Below, in pieces: positions 28,576 through 36,114 of a DNA stretch of 64,000 bases (the stretch's first letter is position 1; each line of letters opens with the position of its first letter). The DNA comes from Methanomassiliicoccaceae archaeon UBA328 (GTDB taxonomy: Archaea > Thermoplasmatota > Thermoplasmata > Methanomassiliicoccales > Methanomethylophilaceae). Where the stretch lies: assembly GCA_002506905.1 (NCBI GenBank), contig DAYM01000010.1, forward strand, positions 28,913 to 92,912, read 5' to 3'. Both the position numbers and the translations under genes were made by a program. The notes beneath the pieces are model-generated. The model was not told where the DNA came from. It made no database searches and saw only the letters and a program-made list of their open reading frames with translations.

Positions 28576-30240
28576 TCAGTAGAGGTCTTCCTTTGTCCAG
28601 ATGACTATGTCCGCAGGCATCTTGGTGATGTTTCCCTTACGGGTTCCGACCACTGTCTTGATGCCTTTCTCTGCGGACACATCGAGGATCCTCTGCGAGA
28701 TCACGCCGTCGAACACGATGGCGGAAATGCCATCGGAATCCTCTTTGAGCGAGTTGACCAGTCCTTTGACCGCAACTTCGCGGATGACGGAGTTGTCATC
28801 TGCAAGGACCTTTGCGTTGTGCGTGGAAGACATATCGAGGAGCATGTCCCTGTAGGCTTCCTGAATGGGCGACAGGGGCTTTGTGTTCCTGTCCTTCTTC
28901 GTGCGGAGTGACCTTCCGGCCTTCTTCTTCTCCTCAACGGGCTTTTCCTCAACGGGCTTTTCCTCGACGGGCTCTTCTGCTGGTTCCGCAACGGGCTCTT
29001 CTGCCTTTTCGCGGACCTTTCTTGTCCTCTTGGCCTCTGTGTGCTCCTCTGCGGGTGCTTCGAAGTTCACTGCGGGTTCCTCGGCAGGCTCTTCGGTCTT
29101 GACCTCTTCCTCGGGTGCCTCGCGGAGTCCCTTCTTTCTGTATTTGTCGGTGTTCTCGGAATTGAATCTGTCCCTGCGCTCGCGGCGTTCGTCGAACTCG
29201 GAGTCTCCGGACCTGTCCTTCCTTCTGTCTTTGCGGTCGCTGCGCTCGTGGCGGTCTTCGCGGTCCCTGCGGGAGTGTCTGTCCTCGCGTTCTTCCCTGC
29301 GCTCGTCGCGGTCTCTGCGTTCGGAACGCTCTTCCCTTGCCTGGTCCTCGCGCTCTCCTTCGCGGAGGTCGCGCTCTGCGGTCTCGCCGAGGTCCTTCTC
29401 CTCGTATTTGAGATTGTTCATCTCCATGTACTGGTCGCCGGGGACCTTGTTGCGGAGACATTTCACAAGCTGCTTGGGCGAGAGTTCCTCGACCTCGTGT
29501 GCACGGGGCGCACGGGCGACGAAATCGATCTCGGATGTCTGGAAGAGTTCTCTGAGAATGAGCTCTCCTCCTCTGTCACCGTCTGTGAATGCGGTGGCGA
29601 CCCTCTCTCTGGAAAGGTCCTGGACTGTCTTGGGGACGTTGGTTCCCTCGACAGCGATACCGTTCTTGATACCTGCCCTGAGCAGGTTGAGGACATCCGA
29701 TCTGCCCTCGACAATGATAATCGATTCCGAATCCTTGACAGCGGGTCCTGCGGGGCACCTGTCCTTTCCGTAGGTGGTGATCTCTTCGACCTGGATCGAC
29801 TGCCTGATGTTCTGAGTAAGGTCCGAGGATGTTCCTTTGGACTGTGCGATGAGTTCGTTGAGAAGCTCTTTTGCACGCTCGACGACCTTCTCCCTCTTTG
29901 TGATACGGACATCTTCGATACCGAGCACGCGGATGGCTGCTTTGCAGGGTCCGACGCGGTCGATGGTCTCGAGTGCCGCTGCGAGAATGACCGTCTCGAC
30001 CTGATCGAGTGACGAGGACATGTAGATGATACCCTCGGACTTTCCGCCTTTGGATACGATCTCTACCTCTATCCTTCCGATCCTTCCGGTCTTCTGGAGA
30101 TCTCTGAGGTCAAGGTCATCGCCGAGGAGTCCCTCGGTCTGTCCGAAGATCGCACCGACAACGTCGGGTTTCTCGACAATACCGTCGGCAGTGATCTTCG
30201 CTTTCACCATGTATTTAATTGCATTAGGATCTATATTCAT
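28576..30240 (-). CDS. dnaG: Archaeal DnaG-type primase/exosome-associated protein
   Basis: This is the archaeal DnaG homologue, with a central Toprim domain: SIIIVEGRSDVLNLL (Glu) and TAFTDGDRGGELIL (DxD), around residues 175-250. Archaeal DnaG associates with the RNA exosome. At 554 residues it is longer than many, because residues about 290-440 are a highly charged, Arg/Asp/Glu-rich low-complexity insert (RRDRDERREEREDRHSRRDR type) followed by a Glu-Pro-Ala-rich region. The C-terminal end (DIVIWTKEDLY) is folded. A GGAGGG site lies 5 nt before the ATG, inside a hairpin of the long leader. Confidence 0.95.
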   Translation of the reverse strand: MNIDPNAIKYMVKAKITADGIVEKPDVVGAIFGQTEGLLGDDLDLRDLQKTGRIGRIEVEIVSKGGKSEGIIYMSSSLDQVETVILAAALETIDRVGPCKAAIRVLGIEDVRITKREKVVERAKELLNELIAQSKGTSSDLTQNIRQSIQVEEITTYGKDRCPAGPAVKDSESIIIVEGRSDVLNLLRAGIKNGIAVEGTNVPKTVQDLSRERVATAFTDGDRGGELILRELFQTSEIDFVARAPRAHEVEELSPKQLVKCLRNKVPGDQYMEMNNLKYEEKDLGETAERDLREGEREDQAREERSERRDRDERREEREDRHSRRDREDRHERSDRKDRRKDRSGDSEFDERRERRDRFNSENTDKYRKKGLREAPEEEVKTEEPAEEPAVNFEAPAEEHTEAKRTRKVREKAEEPVAEPAEEPVEEKPVEEKPVEEKKKAGRSLRTKKDRNTKPLSPIQEAYRDMLLDMSSTHNAKVLADDNSVIREVAVKGLVNSLKEDSDGISAIVFDGVISQRILDVSAEKGIKTVVGTRKGNITKMPADIVIWTKEDLY

Positions 30241-30528
30241 GTGTACCCTCCTTTCGGGGTTTGGAGGGGAAAATTACACATCCCTGCTCTGCTGGCTTCT
30301 TCCTTTGGCATGCTTTTTTCAAGAAAGGGTGAACCTTCCTTCGGTCGTGCCTTCGTAGTTCCCATCTGTGAAACCGTTTATGTGAGCCGTCGGATCGCTT
30401 CCGAACGGCACGGTCGTAGTACTTGCTCCGTTCTCATTCGACGGAGTATGTGATTGTGATAGTGAATCAGTGAACAGGGAATCTGTAGAGTTTCCCTTGC
30501 GTCTCTGTATTAATACTATATTTAAATC
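30241..30528 (-). promoter_or_regulatory. Long structured leader and promoter of dnaG
   Basis: A minus-strand TATA box, ATTTAAATATAG (30517-30528), predicts a start near 30495, leaving about 255 nt of leader. It has several hairpins: CTCCGT/ACGGAG (30426-30446), GCCG-TCGGA/TCCGA-CGGC (30386-30409), and CCCTCC/GGAGGG (30246-30268). The last one buries the ribosome-binding site of dnaG. It could be a regulatory leader or a small RNA ending just before dnaG. I do not recognise a known riboswitch or RNase P/SRP consensus. Confidence 0.55.
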
Positions 30529-30607
30529 ATTTGTGGTGCCTTTTATTCATTTCAGTGTGACGGATATGCATTTTGACCGTTCAGTGTCTGTATTTGTACT
30601 TATTTAA

Positions 30608-30645
30608 AACATGTTCTTAAATACTGATACGTGTTTGGAACATGT
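30608..30645 (+). promoter_or_regulatory. Likely operator of the TetR-family gene
   Basis: Two near-copies of the palindrome GAACATGTTC lie at 30607-30616 (AAACATGTTC) and 30638-30647 (GAACATGTAT), about three helical turns apart. They flank the predicted start of the TetR-family gene, with a TATA-like TTATTTAAAA at 30600-30609 overlapping the first. This fits autoregulation by a TetR dimer. Confidence 0.5.
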
Positions 30646-31203
30646 ATGAAATCAAGCGACAAAAAGACAGCCATCCTCGATGCCACGATTGCCCTCTTGA
30701 AAAAGAGCGACGACATTGACAGTGTCACCGTCAGGGACATAGTCAAAGCTGCGGATGCGAACCTTTCCACGGTAAATTACTACTTCGGAACAAAGGACGA
30801 TCTTATGATGGAGGCAGTATCGAAGATAATGGAAGAAGTATCACTGACAACGATCAACGGCGGCGATGATGCATCGACCCCCAGAGAAAGACTGGAATCC
30901 TTCATAATGACCATGAGCAACATCGTTGTCGAGTATGAGAAATACACCAGATCCATAATTCCCAAAGTGTTGCTGAAAGACAACATCACCCTGCCGGACA
31001 CTATAATGCCGATGGTCAGGGAATGCCTTCCGGACAAGAACGAGATGTACTGCAGGACGATAGCCTACGAACTCATCGTCTTCCTGCAGGTTGCATTCTA
31101 CCGCTCTGAGGAATTTCGGCAGTACTGCGGATACAGGCTCGAAAACGAAGATGACAGAAAACAGCTACTCTCGCTCCAACTGGACCTTCTTCTGAGAGAG
31201 TGA
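30646..31203 (+). CDS. TetR/AcrR family transcriptional regulator
   Basis: The 185-residue protein has the TetR helix-turn-helix near its N-terminus: AILDATIALLKKS, SVTVRDIVKAADANLSTVNYYF with the invariant YYF-type end and GTKDDLMMEAV. The C-terminal helical domain (ligand pocket) is variable. I chose the ATG at 30646; a GTG at 30631 also begins the frame. A palindromic operator lies upstream. The radical SAM gene begins 4 nt after its stop, so it may be the regulated partner. Confidence 0.88.
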   Translation: MKSSDKKTAILDATIALLKKSDDIDSVTVRDIVKAADANLSTVNYYFGTKDDLMMEAVSKIMEEVSLTTINGGDDASTPRERLESFIMTMSNIVVEYEKYTRSIIPKVLLKDNITLPDTIMPMVRECLPDKNEMYCRTIAYELIVFLQVAFYRSEEFRQYCGYRLENEDDRKQLLSLQLDLLLRE

Positions 31204-31207
31204 TATC

Positions 31208-32293
31208 ATGGACGACTGCGAACTGACAGAATATCTGTGCGACCGCTCGAACTCTCTGACATCCGATTTCCTGAGGATATGCCTTCACGATCCGCGCTAA
31301 GCACTCTTCATAACAAGATTCGCCAGAACGGTGAAGAAGGACAACAGGATACGTTCGGACCTTGAGATGAACGGCCTTCATGTTCCCGTTTTCCTCATCT
31401 CCAGCATTACGACCTCTTGCAACCTGTTCTGCAAAGGATGTTATGCAAGATCGGAACATATCTGCGGCACCGCGATAAGACCCGAAATGTCCTTGGAAGA
31501 TTGGAATTCTGTATTCGATCAGGCCGAAGAACTTGGAATACCTTTTAACATCCTGGCTGGCGGAGAACCTATGATGCGGTACGATGTGATAGAGAAAGCA
31601 GCCGAGCACAGGAACACCGTATTCCCCATATTCACCAACGGTACCGTCCTGGATGACAGATATATTGATATGTTCTATAACAACAGAAATCTTATCCCTA
31701 TCTTCAGTCTCGAGGGAGACAGGGAACATACCGATGACAGGAGAGGAGCGGGAACCTACGATACCGTCATCCGCGGAATGAAGGCCATGAAAGAGAAAGG
31801 ACTGCTTTACGGGGTATCTCTGACCGTGACCAAAGAGAATCAGGAAGAATTACTGTCCGAAGATTATCTGTCGGAGATCGAAAGCTACGGTTGCAAAGCT
31901 GTGTTCCTTATCGAATTCGTAGCGACCGACTGTAAAATGTCATACCTTGCTCCCGACAGCATCTCCAGAGGGTCCTTCGACAAAGATCTGGCCAGAGCAA
32001 GGAAAACACATGGAAATATGATGATCATGTCCTTCCCCGGTGACGAAAGGAAGATGGGCGGATGTATAGGGGCCGGAAGAGGATTCTTCCGTATCAACCC
32101 TTACGGAGATGCGGAAGCGTGTCCGGCATCCCCGCATTCCGATACGAATGTCATGAAAAAAGGGCTGGAAGGTGCGCTCAGGTCCAGATTGTTCAGGGAA
32201 ATAAGGTCTGACAGACTGCTCTCAGAAGAACATGACGGAGGATGTTCTCTTTTAAAAAATGAGGACAGAGTACTGAAGATCCTCGAAGAATGA
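31208..32293 (+). pseudogene. Radical SAM protein (SPASM-like), interrupted by in-frame TAA
   Basis: The full frame from ATG 31208 is 361 codons. It opens DDCELTEYLCDRSNSLTSDF, then codon 31 is TAA (31298-31300), and homology-like sequence continues in frame (ALFITRFARTVKKDNRIRSD) to the radical SAM core. That core has the CNLFCKGCYAR cluster motif (CxxxCxxC) and NILAGGEPMM. The C-terminus has GGCIGAGRGFFRINPYGDAE, a SPASM-like auxiliary-cluster motif. A GTG at 31331 could start a shortened protein keeping the whole core. The gene follows the TetR regulator by 4 nt. Its substrate is unknown; family members often modify peptides or cofactors. Confidence 0.82.
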
Positions 32294-32321
32294 CCGCCGA
32301 TCATCGTCCTAAGAATGGGCT

Positions 32322-32344
32322 CGGCACGGTTTCATGCCGTGCCG
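32322..32344. terminator. Possible hairpin terminator after radical SAM gene
   Basis: CGGCACGG (32322-32329) pairs with CCGTGCCG (32337-32344) around a 7-nt loop, 28 nt after the radical SAM stop. No strong T-tract follows, so the role is a guess. The rest of 32294-32565 contains nothing else I can name, apart from two direct copies of CCAGAAAATCC near 32405 and 32436. Confidence 0.4.
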
Positions 32345-32565
32345 GACCTCGGAATATGCAGGTAATTGCCTTTGGACCTGGGAGCACATCCTCTTTTTAC
32401 AATCCAGAAAATCCTCATTTTTGCGTATTTTTCAGCCAGAAAATCCGCACAAAATGTATGCTGGACAGAGTGTTCGCTGTTCGCCGCAGCCTTCGCTGAC
32501 GAACTGAGGCCCGAAAGGCCGGACGATATCGATCGGACGGATATATCGAAGGATCGATCCTGACT

Positions 32566-34767
32566 TCAGGCGGCTATCTCCCTGACATCGCAGCCGACCT
32601 CTTTCATCATATCGCGGGTCTCCGCGTCGCAGGTGAAGAATATCGTCTGCTGCCCTTCCGAGAACTCGGCCAGCGCCCTGCATGCATTCATCTTCCTTTC
32701 GGAATCGAACATCTGCAGGACATCGTCCAGAAGTATCGGCAGCGTCTCGTCCTTGGACATCTCCTTCGCAATTGCCAATTTTATCGACAGATAGACCTGA
32801 TCTCCGAGACCGGTGCTCCACTGTCCTTCGGCCTTTCCTTCTGTTCCGGATACCGCCTTGACCTCGTTGGAACGCATGTCCATCTCGAGACCGTACCTTC
32901 CGCAGGCCATCGTTCTCAGAAGCGAATCCGCCGTCGTTATGACGCCGGGCTGTACTTCCGAATAGATCGAATCGCATGCCTCGTCGATCATCGTTCCCGC
33001 AAGGGAGAGCACTGCCCATCTCTTCACATTGCCGAACAGGTCCGTCCTGAGCAGATGCCTCATGTCCAGAAGGTCTTCCATCGTCGAATCGTTGAAGATG
33101 TACTTCAGCTGCCTGTCGATGTCTCCGATCTTCCTGTTGACCTCTGTGAGCTTTTCCTGGGGGTCCTCTTCGGCCTCTGCTTCGGGTACGGCCTCGGTCT
33201 CCGAATATCCCGATGAGGAGATGCTCTTCTCCAAGACATCGATCCTTTCGCAGACCCTGTCATACTCCTTCTTCTCTTCCGCTAGCTGAAGGAATTTCTC
33301 CTCTCCGCCGTAATCGGCAAGGAACATTCTGAGATTTGCGGCCGCCTCGCGTTCGGCGGAGACCGCCTGTGCCCTTGATACGGACGCCGCTTTCAGCATA
33401 CGGGCGTTGGAAAGGAGCTTGTGAAGAAGTTCCGTGTCCGCAACGAACGATACGCGGTCAATGCCGGTATTTTTGGCAACTGCTTCCAATTCCGCATCCA
33501 GCTCATTGTATTTCCGTGCCATGTCATTGGCCTGTTTCAGCCAATATTGGGATTGGCCGTTATCCGTCTGGACCTGAACGGGTGCGGGGGCGGGAGCATT
33601 CTTTCCCTTCATCTTAACGGAGATGATTACACAGACCGCCAGCACCGCAACGCCGGCAAGGATGATCAGCGGATTGACGGCGACCCCGATACCGAGACAG
33701 ACGATCATTGCGAGTGCACCGATACCCAATAGCAGCGGGGACAGCTTGTCCTTCTGTTTCGGCTGGGTGTAGGTCGTGGTATGGCCTCTCTCTGCGGATG
33801 CGTTGCGGCGGAACTCGTCCTCCGTCGACCTGAACGCCTTGTAGGAATCGATCTTTCCGTAAAGGTCCTCTATCGTCCTTTCGTTATCGAGCAGCACCTT
33901 CGGTTCTATTCCGCCGGTGGATCCGGAAAGTTCCTTCTCCGCCCTCAGTGCGGAATCCTTTGCTTCGGTCCTCTGCTCCAAAGCGCTCTTGAGGGATGTG
34001 TAATTCATGACGTCCCCTTCCTTGACCGCGGCGGACGGGGCCAGCTCTTCCTTTCTTTTTTTGAGTTGATTCAAATTATCGACATTCTCTTTCTGAGACT
34101 GCCTGAGTTTGACCGCTGCGGCGTTATCGCTGTTCCTGGCGACCTGTTCTTTCAGCCTCTCGGCCTCTTTTGCCAACCCTTCCTTCTCTTCGACCAGATT
34201 GGCGTACATGCTTTCCGCCTGGGCGTGGTCGTTGATATCGCTGTCGTTCTCCTCGATCTCCCTGTTCAGTTTGGATACAACTGTAGACGAAGACTTCCTG
34301 TCGGCGCTCATGAGCTTCTTGGATTCCGATTCTATGTCGGAGATCACTTCGGGAAGTCCTTCCCCGCCGGGCACCGTCAGGAAACGGCTCTTGATATCTC
34401 CCGATGAGATGACCTTGGAATCCCTGAGGTCTTCAGGCGACATGGCGAACAGCGATCTGTACAGCGTCGGCTCCATGGGTACTGTATCCGAAGGCATCCT
34501 TCCGGGCTGGACCTTCTTCCCGTCGCGCACGATGGTGAACCTGTCGCCGTTATCCATCTCGACGTCCAGTTCCCCGCGGTCGGAGTTCCTGTATTCGGGA
34601 TAGTGCTTCCTCTGATTGTCCGGGAACAGAGTGCTTCTGATGAATTCCATCAGAGAGGTCTTTCCCGTCTCGTTCTTACCGTAAATTACCGTCATCGGCC
34701 TGTCGAAGGACATCTCCCTGTCCTTCACCCCGCCGAACGATCCTATTCTGAGGGAGCGGACCTTCAT
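32566..34767 (-). CDS. SbcC/YhaN-like SMC-type ATPase with internal membrane segments
   Basis: The 733-residue protein has the ATPase head split by a long coiled coil, as in Rad50/SbcC. Walker A is VIYGKNETGKTSLMEF near the N-terminus. The signature WSTGLGDQVYLSIKLAIAKE and Walker B LPILLDDVLQMFD are at the C-terminus. In the middle, where Rad50 has its zinc hook, are two hydrophobic helices (LLLGIGALAMIVCLGIGVAV and IILAGVAVLAVCVIISV). This is the YhaN arrangement of Bacillus, where the ATPase is membrane-bound. It overlaps the nuclease gene by 4 nt (ATGA), so the two are partners in DNA end processing. Confidence 0.85.
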   Translation of the reverse strand: MKVRSLRIGSFGGVKDREMSFDRPMTVIYGKNETGKTSLMEFIRSTLFPDNQRKHYPEYRNSDRGELDVEMDNGDRFTIVRDGKKVQPGRMPSDTVPMEPTLYRSLFAMSPEDLRDSKVISSGDIKSRFLTVPGGEGLPEVISDIESESKKLMSADRKSSSTVVSKLNREIEENDSDINDHAQAESMYANLVEEKEGLAKEAERLKEQVARNSDNAAAVKLRQSQKENVDNLNQLKKRKEELAPSAAVKEGDVMNYTSLKSALEQRTEAKDSALRAEKELSGSTGGIEPKVLLDNERTIEDLYGKIDSYKAFRSTEDEFRRNASAERGHTTTYTQPKQKDKLSPLLLGIGALAMIVCLGIGVAVNPLIILAGVAVLAVCVIISVKMKGKNAPAPAPVQVQTDNGQSQYWLKQANDMARKYNELDAELEAVAKNTGIDRVSFVADTELLHKLLSNARMLKAASVSRAQAVSAEREAAANLRMFLADYGGEEKFLQLAEEKKEYDRVCERIDVLEKSISSSGYSETEAVPEAEAEEDPQEKLTEVNRKIGDIDRQLKYIFNDSTMEDLLDMRHLLRTDLFGNVKRWAVLSLAGTMIDEACDSIYSEVQPGVITTADSLLRTMACGRYGLEMDMRSNEVKAVSGTEGKAEGQWSTGLGDQVYLSIKLAIAKEMSKDETLPILLDDVLQMFDSERKMNACRALAEFSEGQQTIFFTCDAETRDMMKEVGCDVREIAA

Positions 34768-35954
34768 CTTACCGCCCCCGCCAGCCTGTCGATGATAAGG
34801 ACCTCCGCGTCGCGGACAAGTCCTCTCAGTTCATCGTCGGTCAGCCATTCGAGCATGTATCTGATGCTCTCGGACTGTTTTGTCTTGCAGATGGTGTCGA
34901 TGATCTCTTCCCTTCCCATCCCCAGGATCCTGTCGGATGAACGGATGACGTTGGCGGACATGTCGCTGCCCGCGGACATCTTCTCCCTGTCCATCGGAGG
35001 ATACGTATTGAGGGTGACGTCGGTTATCTTGCACCCGGACATCTTCTCTATCTGCCCCATTATGTCTCCCGTATCGGAACGGAGAGGGGCGTCCAACACC
35101 CCTTTGCCCGTGAATGTGAGCGAGACCATCGATCTCGTACCCGCTTTGGAGACCACGTCCCCGATCATCGAATTGATGTCCTTTCCCGTGATGTCACAGG
35201 ATACTTCCTTCCATACGATCTCCTGTGTTGCGAAAAATTTGGCCTCTGTGACGCGATCGTCGGTCACGGTGACCATATATGCGCCCTTCTCCCCGATCTC
35301 CTTCCTGCTGCGTCCCTGGATGTTTCCCGGGTAGATCACGTACGGATCGGCCGATACTTCGGTCCTTTTGTGAATATGTCCGAGCGCCCAGTAGTCGATC
35401 CCTTTGTTGACCATGTCCGAAAGGCTGCAGGGTCCGTACTCCGTGTCCGGAGCGACCTTGTCCAACGAACAATGGAGAACGGCGATCGAGAACATTCCCT
35501 GCCTTCCGGCGATGCCTATCGTGGGATTCTCGGAAGAATGCCTCTCGGGGAAGCTCTTCCCTACGATCTCAACCGGCCCTCCTGCAGTCTGAAGGATGAT
35601 GCTCTCGGGTTCCGATCCGAAGACGTGGACGTTCTCCGGATACGGAATGCTCTCGGTCCAGCTCATCACATGGTCATGGTTTCCCAAACAGATGTACACC
35701 GGGATCTTGACCTTCTCCAGTTCCTTGGCGAACCTGAGACGCGTGGCAGGGGTCTCGGTGGTCTCGTCGAAGATATCTCCGGATATGACCATGAAGTCCG
35801 TGTTCGTGATCACGGCGCGGTCGATTATCCTGGAGAACGACTCGAATACGGATTCCCTCAGTTTCTTGCCTAGCTCGGGATCCCTTCCTGCGATACCGTA
35901 CGACCGGCTCCCGAGATGCAGGTCTGCACAGTGGATGAACTTGAAAGTTGACAC
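34764..35954 (-). CDS. Mre11/SbcD/YhaO-like DNA exonuclease
   Basis: The 396-residue protein is a calcineurin-like phosphoesterase of the Mre11 family. Metal-binding motifs are in order: IHCADLHLGSRSYG, MVISGDIFDET, VYICLGNHDH, VLHCSLDK and WALGHIHKR. A capping domain and helical C-terminus follow. It is the first gene of a two-gene operon with the membrane-anchored SbcC/YhaN-like ATPase, and the pair should form a DNA exonuclease-ATPase complex. The start is the ATG at 35952-35954. Confidence 0.92.
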   Translation of the reverse strand: MSTFKFIHCADLHLGSRSYGIAGRDPELGKKLRESVFESFSRIIDRAVITNTDFMVISGDIFDETTETPATRLRFAKELEKVKIPVYICLGNHDHVMSWTESIPYPENVHVFGSEPESIILQTAGGPVEIVGKSFPERHSSENPTIGIAGRQGMFSIAVLHCSLDKVAPDTEYGPCSLSDMVNKGIDYWALGHIHKRTEVSADPYVIYPGNIQGRSRKEIGEKGAYMVTVTDDRVTEAKFFATQEIVWKEVSCDITGKDINSMIGDVVSKAGTRSMVSLTFTGKGVLDAPLRSDTGDIMGQIEKMSGCKITDVTLNTYPPMDREKMSAGSDMSANVIRSSDRILGMGREEIIDTICKTKQSESIRYMLEWLTDDELRGLVRDAEVLIIDRLAGAVR

Positions 35955-36005
35955 AGTTCAAGGTAAACATCCTACCAATATAAACCATCCAAGGGGGTGG
36001 CCGAA

Positions 36006-36082
36006 AATGACCGAATCTGAAACAGTCATTAGGAAAAAAACCGTGATTTATGTCATTTCGGCGGATATGATTTTATCCGCCG
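36006..36082 (+). promoter_or_regulatory. Structured leader of cobQ with two hairpins
   Basis: Two hairpins precede cobQ: AATGAC/GTCATT (36006-36030) and the stronger CGGCGGATA/TATCCGCCG (36059-36082, 6-nt loop). A TATA-like AATATAAACC at 35977-35986 predicts transcription from about 36007, so both lie in the 5' leader. They could act as an attenuator of cobamide synthesis. An ATG at 36007 is in frame with cobQ, so a longer protein is also possible, in which case this is coding sequence. Confidence 0.45.
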
Positions 36083-36114
36083 AGACCATTACATCCTACC
36101 AAGGAGCAAGCAGG

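Noticed and set aside
27040..28911. Long plus-strand open frame (about 620 codons)
   Set aside because: It is the antisense of the LonB-like and dnaG genes. It reads as a shadow with no family-like motif.
30241..30528. RNase P or SRP RNA gene upstream of dnaG
   Set aside because: No universal RNase P or SRP motif is visible, so I list it only as a structured leader.
35596..36006. N-terminal extension of the cobQ frame
   Set aside because: It covers the end of the Mre11-like gene in antisense and has no start with a ribosome-binding site; the real start is near 36007 or 36115.
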